Assembly: GCF_009389715.1 (NCBI RefSeq)
Contig: NW_024068212.1
Span: 62,001-126,000 of the forward strand
DNA: 64,000 nucleotides
DNA from: Phoenix dactylifera
Lineage: Eukaryota; Streptophyta; Magnoliopsida; Arecales; Arecaceae
Reading direction: 5' to 3'
Position 1 is the stretch's first letter. Every line of letters starts with the position of its first letter. A program made the position numbers and the translations under genes. Shown here piece by piece: positions 34,916 through 47,004 of this stretch. The notes below the pieces were generated by a model. The model searched no databases. It saw nothing but the letters and a program-made list of their open reading frames with translations, and had not been told where the DNA came from.

Positions 34916-36858
34916 ATGGCAGGAGGTGGCGATGGCATCCCAGTTTTCTCACGACTACCAAGGATCAGCTCTGGTAATGTAGAATAATTTGCTCATATAA
35001 AGTACTGATGATGAGCTTTACTGATATCTTGCTCATTTCCTCTCTAAAGGCTTCTGCTTTCTGCTCTCTTTCATCACAGTCAACACCTATTGCATGTCCA
35101 TTGAAGGAATTTTCATCTTCGATTCCCTAAACTAAGCTAATTTCTTCGGAAGTCCTACTAACTCTCTCTCCCTCTCTCTCACTCACTCACTCACTCTCAC
35201 TCTCACTCTCTCGTATCTTTTCTATTCCATCAAAGCACACACCTATGGCTTGTCCTTTGCAGGGTATTTCCATTGATGTTCTGTTCTCTATTTTAACTCA
35301 TTTCCATAAAATCCTAATATTCTCTCACTCCTATTCTCTTTCTCACTCTCTCTCTCTCTCTCTCATATCTCCATCAAAATCCACATCCATGGCTTGCCCA
35401 GTAAATGATATTTCCATTTTTCTAATCCCTAATTTACACTCATTTCCTCCAAGTTTAACATCTCCTCCTCCCCTCCCTTTCTAATCCCTAATTTTCTGTT
35501 CTTCTCTTTCCTTATATCTTTTTATTTTGTTTAAAAAAAGAAAACAATATCTGGCAACTCCAGCTGAAACTTTGATACGGAAAAGGAATGTATATATTTA
35601 TTAAAAAAGAAAAATACTTCTTAATTTCTGGTACAAAGTAAAAGACCATTTTGATTCCCCAGAGAGAAACAACAAATGCAAGCTTAACGCCCCATTCTCT
35701 CGTTTCAGTTATACCACCACATAAGCCCACAAAAAGATCAATCAAAACACGGTCTATGCTGTTTTCTCTCCCACTTTGGACGTCATCTTTTTCTTCCTTC
35801 CCTTCGGTCCTTTCTAGCATTCTTTGGTCAACAACCTTTCCATGCCCTTCCACGCCAGAAAAAAGTGCTGCTCTTCGCTTTACAGCCAATCCACTTCACG
35901 ATTTCCATCAGAAAAGCTCGAAACCAAAAAAAGCAGCAACCTGAGAACTAGCCACCTGTCCTCATGCAAACAAGCCTCGCATAAGCCAATGCCATTTTAG
36001 GCTCGGTAGCCACGAGTCCTCGTGGCACAGGATACCCATGCGGCGCTTCTAACAGGTCTCTTCTCCAGCTTCTTACAAGTTTATTCCTTTGCTCTGACGG
36101 AACTGTACTTGTGGCTTGCAGGGGCGGCCAGGCCATTCGACGACGGGATCAACGCGAGCCAGGCGGGTCCCGCCGGAGTCAACACCAACCTGCAGGCCGG
36201 TTCGGCCGCCGGGACCCCGGCCCCTCCCGGCGGCACCGCCTCGACCGCCACCGCCCCCGCAGCCCAGCCCCAGGTCAACCTCCGGGAGCAGGAGCATTAC
36301 ATGCCGACCACCAACGTCATCCGTATCATGCGCAGGGTCCTGCCGATGCATGCAAAGATTTCCGACGACGCCAAAATGACGACCCTGGAGTGCGTGTCGG
36401 AGTACATCAGCTTCATCACCGGCGAGGCCAACGAGCGGTGCCAGCGGGAGCAGCGCAAGACCATCACCGCCGAAGACGTGATCTGGGCCATGGGAAAGCT
36501 TGGCTTCGAGGACTACGTCGGTCCCCTCAGACGGTACTTGCAGCGCTACCGTGAGAGTGAGGGCGACCAGCGCATCGGCCTCCGCGGCGAACATTCTCCG
36601 ATCTTCAAGCAGCGCCGCCACCCCCAGATCGCAGCCTCCCCATCGGTCCGTTCACAGCCGCCCCTAATGTGCTCGTCGATGCTGCCGCCGCCACCTTCAT
36701 GGAGCCTCATCATGCCACCAACTGCGCCACCTCCTTTCATCAACCATCTCTCCGGCGAAGGCTCAGGATCAGGCTACTTCTTCGGGATGTATGGTGGTGG
36801 CGATGGTGCGGGGACAAGCAACTCCGAGGCTCCGCCCATGCCCGACTTCTATCCGTAG
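34916..36858 (+). CDS. NF-YB: LEC1-type NF-YB subunit, gene 3
   Basis: Two exons: 34916-34973 and 36122-36858, giving 264 residues. Exon 1 encodes [19 protein letters not shown] plus one base. Exon 2 contains the linker ([20 protein letters not shown]), the histone-fold core ([75 protein letters not shown]) and a Pro/Ser-rich tail ending [16 protein letters not shown] marks the LEC1 class. Within the core it differs from gene 2 only at the Ile/Thr of MTxLEC; the tails differ more (for example [31 protein letters not shown]). Role as for the other copies: NF-YC partner in the CCAAT-binding NF-Y complex, nuclear. An AATAAA poly(A) signal lies at 37180-37185. The acceptor at 36120-36121 was chosen because it restores frame and aligns with the other two genes. 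Confidence 0.9.
35160..35465 (+). repeat. Tandem duplication inside the gene 3 intron
   Basis: The block CT-repeat, ccatcaaa, cacac.ccatggcttg, gatatttccatt, ctaat..ta.actcatttcc appears twice (about 35160-35310 and 35335-35460). Introns of genes 1 and 2 have it once. The CT microsatellite in the block probably seeded the duplication. Confidence 0.6.
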
Positions 36859-37179
36859 AAGCCGTCAAGTAGTATATGCATGGTCATAGCGGGTAATGGT
36901 TAGAACGTAGGTTATATATTTATATGGTAGTGCGCAGGTGATTGGAGCCTCGGGAAGAAGGTCTTCTTTGTGGAATTAGTCACAAAGAAGAGAAGGTGGA
37001 CGAGCTTTGTGAGTCTTTCACTTGGGGCTAGGCGTGATGCTTGGGGTTTGTTGGGAAGGGATGGGGCCATGGGGGCTGGAACTTGTGGGAAGAGGGTGGC
37101 TTACATTATTATTTTGGTGTTGCGGACTTCTCCATCCATCGTACTGTGATGACTGGAGACTTTGTTTTTCAAATTTGCT

Positions 37180-37185
37180 AATAAA
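37180..37185 (+). terminator. Poly(A) signal of NF-YB gene 3
   Basis: AATAAA in the block gctaataaaagaagagc, about 320 bp after the stop and conserved in position with gene 1. Confidence 0.55.
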
Positions 37186-37520
37186 AGAAGAGCAACTTCG
37201 GCACCTGCGCCATGGATTGTTGAAGATGGTTTGTGCGTTTCTTGGTCCTTGTTTACATATCTGTTATGGTTTCCTAGTGTGTTATATATGTATTGAATGG
37301 AGCTTGTGTCCAACCTACTCGCCTACGTGTGGAAGTAAAGCTGCTCAACTCAGCCAAAAGTTGTTAGCTCCGTTCGGCGCCATTCTTCTAAGGGCGTGCA
37401 CTTGGAGAAGGTCCAAGGTTCACAATTTAATGCTTGGTGGACCAGCATATCATATGAGTCTAAAGAAACAATAAATGTGTCGTAACAGTTTTCACCAGCA
37501 TGACATCATCTGAATTCGAA

Positions 37521-37647
37521 GAAGTAAAATTTTACCAACATTCCCTGGTGGAAGGGGGGCCCAGTAATGGGGCTGCTACGCGGGTGGGCTGGTCCCTCCC
37601 CCTCCCCTCCTATTTTTTACCAAAAAAAAAAAAGAAGTAAAATTTTA
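37521..37647 (+). mobile_element. Short SINE-like retroposon with 14-bp target duplication
   Basis: The 14-mer gaagtaaaatttta occurs at 37521-37534 and 37634-37647 and encloses a 99-bp GC-rich insert that ends in an A12 run. The matching place in the 3' flank of gene 2 (about 25693) is uninterrupted (aaagtaaaatttaagtg). A long target duplication plus poly-A tail is the signature of LINE-machinery retroposition. The insert has no clear A/B boxes, so it may be a 5'-truncated SINE, a LINE 3' end or a retroposed RNA fragment. Confidence 0.7.
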
Positions 37648-40600
37648 GTGTCCTACGTGGGTAGAAGTAATGTCGTGTTGAAGAATAATGTTTGCCACGT
37701 CATCTGGTTAGTAAGTCCTATCTGATGAAGTGGTCAATCAAGCATTATGACTCTATATATATAACAACAATACTCGGAGTTGTAACCGTAACAAACCATG
37801 ACCCCAACTCCGTTGGCTCCTTATGCGCACTGGCTTGTGCTATACATCGCGTGAATTTGTTATTTTCTAGCACTGCAATATGATGTCAAAATGGGTCATC
37901 TTTGGCACCAAGATAAACTATCTTCCAAGGAAAAAAGAAATATATCTACATGGCAGCAGCGCATCCATCGGATTCTTCCAAGCATCACTTTTTGAGTACT
38001 AATTCTAATCCATCAAGGCTATGAGTCACGTTGATTCAGAAATGATCACGTTAAAGCGCTATCTTAGCAGTTTGGGATGCATTTGGTTCACAATCGCAAT
38101 CAAAGCCATAATTGAATTTGGATTAGATTAGATAGTCATAATGGTCGTATTTGCCAATATATTTTATTCGTGGCAAAGTTTGATTCAGACTACATTCAAA
38201 TTTTTTTTAAAAAAATCAATTGAGCAGAGAGATATTTTTTAAAAAATATTTTTAAAGTTAATTTAGTTGAATGGGATTTGAATACTTGAAGGGGAACCAA
38301 CTTTGGGATTTCGAGGATTTGGATGTATTTCCATTGCCCTATGGCATGGAAATAGGAATGGAACTCCTTGGAACTGAATAGCTGGAGTGGGAGTGATCAC
38401 TTGTTCTTATTCTCTTTGTAGAGCTCAATTTCTTTCAAGCAAACATACCCTTCTTTGCAAACAAGTTTATGCCCAAATTCCCTCTCTTAAAATAAATTGA
38501 AGATCTATCTAGTAATTTAGTTTCTACTATCTAGTACATATAATGCACGTGATCTATTTAATTAAGAGAAGAAAGTATTTGGCAGAGAATTAAGATCCAT
38601 GTAATCAATATTATTGATTTGATAATTATAGTCCTTGTTTATGTTCAATATATTTTATTCTTTTATTTTTAAATTATTTTAGTACCAATAAGAAGGTACG
38701 CATTGTTTAAAGAATGATAATGCCATAGAGAAATGAGCAAATAGTTGCCCTTCCCATGTATAAGAGGTGCGGGACTAATAGGAACATAGAAACAATCATA
38801 GCATGAAAAAAAAGTGAGAAAAAAGATTGCATCAGGGTCTTGCTTATCTGTTTTTCAAGGTGAAAGACCAAGTTTTTCATCCTCCATCTCTCACTCTTTT
38901 CTTGAGTTTTCAGAAAAGGGTATCCCATTAGATTCCGAGGGAAAAAAAAGTACACACCATAACCAACGTCATCCTACAAAGGATTTCCTATAGTAAAAAA
39001 TAGTAATGTGCAGATACCATGCATGTTAATATATTAGCATCAATCACTTGTCATTAATAGTTAATACACAATAAATCTAAATAAAATGTAAAGCTAGATG
39101 TTTACAACAATCACATAGCAGTATAGCCACAAGATGGACGGCTTTTGTAGTATGTGGATACTAAAGATGATTGGAGCTCCTCAGATAGAGTTATTCCCTC
39201 TTCTAAAGTGTGTACAAGACTCACAAACAAGAGCGGAAAAAATTATATAAAATAGAGAGAAAAAGTGAGGGGAGAAGGAGATGCCTCAGGTTAGTGGTGG
39301 ATAAGAAGATAATTTTTCTTATTCACTATGCTTTGATTTGTCATAATATATTGGTTTATATAGGATGAAGGAAAGACTAAGAAAGAATGAATAAAATGGT
39401 TCGATTTGAGTACTTATATGATAGCATATAAAGACATACTAATAATCGAATCTTTCTCAAACTAATTAGGATATTTTATTGTTTCCTATGCTATTTAGAG
39501 ATTATAGCATTATACTTGGGACTCAAATATGGAATCCAAGTCAGATTTTGACTTAGCCATGAACACGGCAATGACTCTGAGGCATCATTTCCAACAAAAC
39601 TTTCTGCCCTTCCACAAAAAAACATGCTGCTCATCGCTTAAAAGCCAATATACTCTACGATTTCATGCAAACAGGCCTTCCAGACGTCAACTACCTCTTT
39701 AGCTTATTAGCCAAACAAAATAGCAAGATAGCATAACCTATATATCTTTGACTACAATGGCTTGTCCATTATATTAGTAAGATAATGTTGTTATGTGGTT
39801 AAACATGGTTGGTTAATCCCTATTGTCTAACATTGTCAATTTGCATCTTGCTTGAGATTTCTTATTTCAAAAATTAGAACGATGCTTAATTCCTGTTCAA
39901 CTCATCTATTATATTGAAACTTTGCAATCTAAGATTTACGGACACACATGTGTATGTATGTAGTCTTCCACGTCTTATTTGACATAGTTCTTCGATAGTT
40001 TGAAAGATAGCTAAAGTATGTGCTAATTGATCTAGTAGACTCACCAAACCCAATGTAGCTTACTCGGAACACTATGGGGATGCTTTAACAGGGTTCAAGA
40101 GTATCTACCAAATCAAACTGTATGCCAAACTTTCAGAAGTCATAACTTGATTATATAACTCTGATTAAGATACTCTTTTATTTCAAGTTAGATTACTTTT
40201 TGGACTCTGCAACATGACACCTATCCTTATAGGATTTGACACAACTAGAAATTAGGGAAATTTCATTATTTTGACCTCAAAACAGATATCTCAAGTAAAA
40301 ATTTTCTGTTTGGAAAAGAATTTGTTCGGATGGATCTCTCAATCTGTAGGCAAAGTTAATAAAGAACATGATATCTACCTCCTTTAGAATTTTAACTTTT
40401 TCATGATTACTCTTACTGAGCATATCCACTTTGAAAAATATGCAACCTTTTTTTAACTATAAAGGAAAACCAGCCGAATTATAAAGGCAAACCTCATTTG
40501 TATAAATAGAGATCATGTATCTCGGTTTTATTATTCATCAATGAAAGAAAAGCTTTTGCCAAATTTTCTATTCTATCATACTAGTTTAGGTAAGGTTTGT

Positions 40601-41335
40601 TGTACGGTCGATGCCATACCGTACCAATATAGAATCGGCATACAATTTCATACCATATCGATTCTCAGTATGCCTCACTGTCTCATATCATACCGTGTAC
40701 TAGCATTATAATAAGATGGTACCGGTACGGAGTCAAATACTGAGACGACGAAACTTTCTTTTAAGAGATTCGAGATGTTGAGAAGGTTGAAACAATTTCT
40801 TTTTTCTCCTTGATCAGATGAAGTTAGCATTAGAGTAGACTATCTAGAATGATTATTAATGTTGAAAAAAAACCAAAAAAGAGGTATTTCATGTGCTTTC
40901 TTGGAATTTTGGTGCTTCTCCATTCTCTACTTCTAGAAACTATATTAGATAGTTTGTTGTCATTAACTCGGTAATTTATTTTACATATTTAATTTGAATC
41001 TTAGTTGGGCTAAACAAGCTGTCAATCCAAATTTCAAGTCTTTATTATCAAACTTTAATTGAATGGGAAAAAAGAAATAAGCAAAAGCTAACCCAAATCT
41101 ATAACTTTTATAAAAACTTGGGAGATAAAATATTTCCTCCAAGAGGCACCTAGAGGTCATAATTGTGAGTGGAACTTTACTTATGCAACTAGTCGTTTTT
41201 AACATTTAGGAGCATATGGAGATAAACCTCCAAACATGACTAGAACATAATGATACAGATCTAGAGTGGCTAGCATATTTAAATTCACTTGTGGGAATCG
41301 ATGAATAGTAGATGGATTGATGTAGGCCAGACCCG
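37648..41335 (+). other. Downstream tail of unit D
   Basis: Non-coding. From 38680 it matches units A and C in order, including the uninterrupted acatagcagtatagcc site at 39113-39128 that corresponds to the LARD insertion point in unit A. The stretch 37870-38650 has no clear counterpart in other units; it includes an AT-rich segment with short poly-A/T tracts (38200-38260) and no gene. Confidence 0.6.
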
Positions 41336-41460
41336 ACCCTATTATATAGCCCATTCCAGAAAATATATAAGATATTATCATACAATGATTTTATATTTTT
41401 ATCTAGATTTTCGATCAACCATTATCTTTCTAATTTAGACTATTTGTGGTCATTTTTTAG

Positions 41461-41550
41461 CCCGTGAGTGGCAAACCATAATTCTACGCTTCGGCCCGTG
41501 GTGGCAAACCAAAATATCCATATTTTGATCCGTGGTAGCAAACCAAAACT
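41461..41550. repeat. 33-34-bp minisatellite, short copy
   Basis: tggcaaacc-type motifs at 41469, 41502 and 41536, each preceded by a ggcccgtg-like stretch. This is a displaced duplicate of the array at 42590-42835. Confidence 0.65.
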
Positions 41551-42589
41551 TTAAACATACTTCACCCTTATCTTGTTCCTAAACTCCTAAGTAGCCTCCT
41601 TAACTAGAAAAAACCAAATCAAGCCCTCTAAAACACCTACCAACTTAAAGTTAATATTTTTGATCAGATTAAAAATGATTTAACTTTTCACACTTTTGTA
41701 GGACAACTCTGATAAAAACCCACCAAAATTACCTGATTCCACAAAATAATTTCTGAATCGATAAGATTCCAAAATTGGTCAAACGTCATAGATTATAACT
41801 CAGACACAAATTGTCCATCGAAAGGCAAAGCTTATGGATTGCTTCTGGCACAATCCCTAGTGAGCTAAATCCCAATACATCTTATCTTACAGTCCCTAGT
41901 GATCTTAAACCTAAGTTTTGATACTACTTCTATCATAATCTTTAGTGATATTAAACTTAAGCTTTGATACCCCAAAATCATCACTTGAGTCGGTCACATG
42001 ACGTACAGTCATATGAGCCCCATAGCAATGTCCTAAAGATCATGTAAGGCTTAAGATGAACAAATATTCAATAACTCAATGATTAATAGCCAAATAATCT
42101 AAATAAATAAATTCATCATATTCAAATAATCAATTGGTTCAATTACAAGATCTTCAAACGTTCATCGGTATCAGAAAATAAACTAACTTATAATTCTAAT
42201 GCTCGAATTTCACGCCCAACCCATCCGAAGCTTACACATCCTGGGATTCTGAAAGAAAAAGAAAAGAGATAGTATGAGCTTTATAGCCTAGTAAGAACCC
42301 CATACACTCACATCAATATAGATAAAATAAATTTAAAATAAAAATTAACTATAAACCCATCAAAATATGAAAAAAATCATAAAATATCATACCAATTATT
42401 CAACATAGCTCGATAAAATCTATATAAATATGCATCTATAAATGCATGTCAACAAACATATAACCCATTCCAGATGATATATAAGATATTATTATATAGT
42501 GATTTTATATTTTTAATCTTCCATTTTATCTAGATTTTTACAGTGGTTTTATAAGATATTATTTTTTTTGATTTGGACTATTCATAGTC

Positions 42590-42835
42590 ATGCTTCGGCC
42601 TGTGACTGGCAAACTATAATTCCATGCTTCGGTTCATAGTGGAAAACCAAAATATCCGTACTTCGACCCACAGTGGCAAACCAAAATAACTACACTTTGA
42701 CCTTCAGTGACAAATCAAAATATCTGCGCCTCGGCTCACGATGGCAAACTAAAAATATCTATGCTTCTACCTATGGTGGCAAACCAATATATCACGATTT
42801 GGCCCGTGATAGGCAATCTATAACATGTCTAGTTC
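42590..42835. repeat. 34-bp minisatellite inside the inverted LTR, 7 copies
   Basis: Units contain cttcggcccgtggtggcaaa-like sequence; the tggcaaac core starts at 42607, 42640, 42674, 42708, 42742, 42777 and 42810, spacing 33-35 bp. It lies at the same place relative to the AGCTCA block as the 34-bp repeats of the solo LTR at 48210-48330. Confidence 0.8.
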
Positions 42836-44115
42836 AAATTCTTATGTTCAACAATCAAATTATTCAATTTCATTCATACTAGAAAAAATATAATTTTATA
42901 TTATATTTTATGCCTAAATTCTAAAATAATCAGCATCATATTCCAAACAACAAAACCATAATCTAAGCAACCATAGTCATTGATATTTGATATGTCTATA
43001 TAATAAAGAAACATATATTTAAGTATCTATGTCAAAAATCATTAAACAATCACATAGCAAACAAAGCCAATCCTAAAATCAATACATATTAAAAAATATA
43101 TATTATCTATTTTGGTGATTGTGTACATGATTTCTTACCTCTATCGATGACAGACTCAAATATTAAGTACACCGATCCTCTCCTCGATCTACAAACTCGG
43201 GGCCAAAGTAGTCTGCTCAAAACCTTCTTGCTTGGACGATTATCTCACTACAAGATCAGGCCTAATCATCAAAGTGACCAATATAACCACGATCAATGGT
43301 ATGAAATAAAATTATAGAAGAAACAATATTAAATTTTAACATTGCCAGCTCATACTCCTGGTCGTACAATACCAGCTCTAGACTCCTCCTAGGTCCACCT
43401 GGTCAACCAAGGTTTACCTAGATATCTGGACCCTCCACTAGTCTATAAAATATCAAGAGAAAAAAAGAGTGATAAACACAAAGAAATAGAGGAGAGAGAA
43501 AGAGAGAGAAGGCAAGAAAGATATAAGAGGAAGAGGGAGATAGAGGAAACATGGCCGGCCACCACCCCAATAGTAGCAACCTCTAGCAATAGCGGCAATG
43601 GCAGTAATGACCACAGTGAGAGCAATGGTCAAGACCCTTGGCGACAGTAGCTAGCTAGATGGAAAGCAGAAAAAAAGAAAGAAAAATAGGAAAACCTTAT
43701 TTCTTCAATATATGGCCATCAACTGCTCAAAACTGGAAAGCAATGGTGGCCTTGGAATCATGGAGAAGAGGGAAGAGGGTTCAGAAGCCCATACCTCAAT
43801 CGTCAGTGATGAATTGACGGTGACTTGCTGAGAATGTTCGACGGAATCCAAGCGAGAACTTAAGAAATTTCATCGGTGTTTGATCGGAGATTCGGAGCAA
43901 TGCTTAGAGGAAAGAGGAGAGGCCCTTTTATAGATCAAGTCTTAGGGCTTTCACCGAAGTATGGCGAGCTCTAGGATCCTTTTTCTTGACGAACTTAGGT
44001 AGAAAGACGACTCCCATTGGGAGTCCTCCCTCCGTCGCACGTGTCGGTGCACGTTGAACAGCCCCCTTGGCCGGCCCAAGCCAACCAAGCTGGACCAAGC
44101 CCACAAGCCATTACA

Positions 44116-46890
44116 AAAGAAAAGTGAATGGAGGACTCCATGATGGGCATTATCTATCCCTTTTCCAAGTTGGCAAATAAGATAATCGAACTAACTTTTT
44201 TGTCGCCCCTTTCCCATTTCTCACTCTTTCCCTTAATTTTAAAACAAGGGTATCATATTAGACTTAGGAAAAAATATATATGCCATAGATAACATTAGCC
44301 TAAAAGAGATCTCTTATAATAGCAATAAGATGGTATAATCCAACTTATGTCCACCTCAAGGTTCTCCTAACAAGATAGCAAGATAGGATGAACTATATAT
44401 GTTTGACTACAAAGGCATTTCCGACATATTAGTAATACTACTATTATTTGGTTAAAGTAGGTTCATCCCCATTGTCTAATATCGTTAATTTGCATTTTAC
44501 TTGAGGTTTTTTATTCAAAAACTAGAATGATGCCACCTTTTCAACTCATCTATTATATTGGAACTTTGAAAGCTAAGATTTATACACACACACGCATCTT
44601 ATTTGACATAATTCTTTTATAGTTTGAAGAGCTAGCTAAGAAGAATGTTATAATTTTTCTAGTGGAATCCTTAAATCTGATGTGTACAACTTTAAATACT
44701 ATAGAGAGGTCTGAATAAAGTTCAAGAGTGAGATTTACTAAATTGAATTGTGCGTCAAACTTTCAGAAGTTATAACTTGAGCATACAATATCTGATTAAG
44801 GTAGTCTTTTATGTCAACTTAGATAACTTTTTGAATTCTGTGACATAACAAATATCCTTAAAGAATTTGACCTCAAAATAGGCCTATCAAGTAAAAATTT
44901 TCTCTTGGGAAAAGAATTTGTTCAGATAAATTCTCATTCTTAAGATAAAGTTGATAAAAAAAGTTGAAATCTACCTTCTGTAGAATTTTAGTGTTTTCAT
45001 AATATAACCTCTTTGAAATATGGTCGAATTATAAAGGTGAACTTCACTTGTATAAATAGATATCATGTACATCAACTTCATTACTCATTAATGAAAGAAA
45101 ATTTTTTACTTAATTTTTTATTTTCTCATATTGTTTTAAGAGATTTAAATTGAGTGGGTTGAAAGAATTTTTTTCCTTCTTCTTGATCAAATCAAGTTGG
45201 CATCGGAGTAGACAATCTAGGAGGATAATTAATATTGAAAAAGAATGAAAAAAGAGGTATTTCATGTGCATTTAGGAATTTTGGTTCTTCTCCACTCTTC
45301 TACAAACTTTATTGGATAGTTAATTTCCATTAAGTCAGTAATATATTTTACAAATTTAATTTTAATCTTAATTGTCCTAGACAACCTGTCAATCCAAATT
45401 TTGGGTCTTTATTATCAACTTTTTTTTTGAATCGGAAAAAAGAAATAAGCAAAAGCTAAACCTAATCTATATCTTTAATACATACTTGGAAAATAAAATA
45501 TTTCCATTGAAAGGCATATATCTAGAGTTTATGATTGTTGGTGGAATTTTACTTACATGCAACTACTCATTTAACATTTAGGAGCATATGGAGATGAACT
45601 TCCAACATGACTAGTATATCAGGATATAGGTCTAAAGTGGCTAGCATATTTAGATTCACTTGTGAGAATCAATGAATAGTAGATAGATTGATGTAGTCTA
45701 GCATCGGTCCAAACATCAAGGGGCCAAAACTGATTTGGAACTGACTCTAAATAGACCAGTGTCAGAACTTCGTAGGTACGTGTTTCACCGTTAGAAGAAA
45801 GAAGATTCTCAAGACCTTCTAAGGTGGCCATGTAGGAGACTTGACTCTATGATATTAGGCAGTGGCCACCCCACCATCTAAGGTAATCAGATATAGCTAG
45901 CTCACCAATAGAAAAATATGAAGATGATACCAAGTTGAAATCAAAGACTATAGCACTCCAATGATACCACATTCACCATCAAAACTTTTCTAATGATAAA
46001 TTCCCGTCATAACCATTCCGCTTGTTGTTAGGCCACCATATGAAGGAATCTCTTTTTGGAAGCCTTTTTCACTAAGATTGCCTTGTTTTGATGATTTAGG
46101 GCTCCTATTTTCAAATATTAAAAACTCATAGAACACCAAACCATTTTTATCACTTGCAGAACTCCCGGAGTCTATAAATACCTCATATGTACCCTAGTTT
46201 GTACAAGTTAATGAGATTATACTTTTTGGTACTATCTTGCTCCTTTTCTTTAGCATGGTAAATGTTACGCAAATCTAGCTAGACTTTGGGGATGTCAGTG
46301 ATGCTATTTGTGGAGTCCTTAATTGTGGTGTGCTTTGAGATGTCGCTTGGTGAATTCTTGTTTTGGAAAAGCTCTTTGAAAGTAAGGCAACAAGCTACGA
46401 GATATCCTTTAGTACCTAAATCTAGTTTTTCCTAGCCTTCTAATTTTCAAAATTAATTTTGTTACTTTCTTACTTCTATTTTCAGACCAGAGTTTGTTAA
46501 GGTTAAATCCTTGGCTAGAAAAAAAAATGTTCCTTTTCATTATTTTGCTTTGAAGCTAACATCAAACCTTCTCTGCTTGTGTCATGTACATGTGTCTTTT
46601 TTGGCTATAAAAATATGCATTCAATATGGTGACACATCAATATCCATGCTCATGCTAGTGAATTACAAATGGGTTACCAAGCACAAGATCACTATTCATG
46701 GTCATATGCATCCTAGATATGGTTGATCAACTAATTTTAATTAGAGTGGAGATAATTGACTACCATAATAGATAGGAGGATAGAGAAATATAATTTTTTT
46801 GTAAAAATAATGGGAATGCTATCACCAAGATTTGAATCCTAGATGTCTCCACTGAATAAGCTCTCAAAAGAGTGGGACCAACTGAAGAAA
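44116..46890 (+). repeat. Partial duplication unit E, gene-less
   Basis: Matches unit C from about 28575 to 31400 in order (acaaaagaaaagtg, tagcaagataggat, ttgatcaaatcaagttggcat, gacaacctgtcaatccaaat, aggagcatatggagatga, tgtcatgtacatgtgtc). It begins inside the unit, directly after the inverted LTR, and lacks any NF-YB sequence. The frame at 46511-46726 lies in a block also present, but not open, in unit C, so it is not called a gene. Confidence 0.7.
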
Positions 46891-47004
46891 AGTTGCAAAA
46901 AAAAAAAAAAAAAAGCCAGAAGCTGGAAGTTATATTTTCTAGTTTCTCTTAAAAGCACTTTTTAAAAGATATAAACAAATACTTTATCCTTTTCAAAAAG
47001 AAGT

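Larger units (their letters stand above)
34070..41335 (+). repeat. Segmental duplication unit D (gene 3)
   Basis: Begins at the gagttggtatatatg block (about 34092), covers promoter, both exons and 3' flank of gene 3, and continues with a downstream tail (38650-41335) that matches units A and C. It is cut at about 41335 (ccagacccgaccc) where an inverted LTR fragment begins. Confidence 0.7.
41340..44115 (-). mobile_element. Inverted partial gypsy-type LTR element
   Basis: Read on the minus strand, an LTR starts TGTAATGGCTTGTGGGCTTG at 44115, has TATAAAAG (43925-43932 reversed), 34-bp tandem repeats and a GGCTATAAAGCTCAT block, and ends near 41970. There a PBS-like GGTATCAAAGCTTAAG follows, then three leader motifs like those in the LARD-like element at 11023. 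The 3' part is missing: instead, 41341-41550 repeats part of the LTR (ataagatattat.ata, cccgtg.tggcaaacc). It is therefore one LTR plus leader, truncated and rearranged. The family is related to, but not the same as, the 11023 element. Confidence 0.65.

Noticed and set aside
46511..46726. 71-codon frame in unit E
   Set aside because: The homologous block in unit C (about 31080-31260) is not open, so there is no sign of protein conservation.
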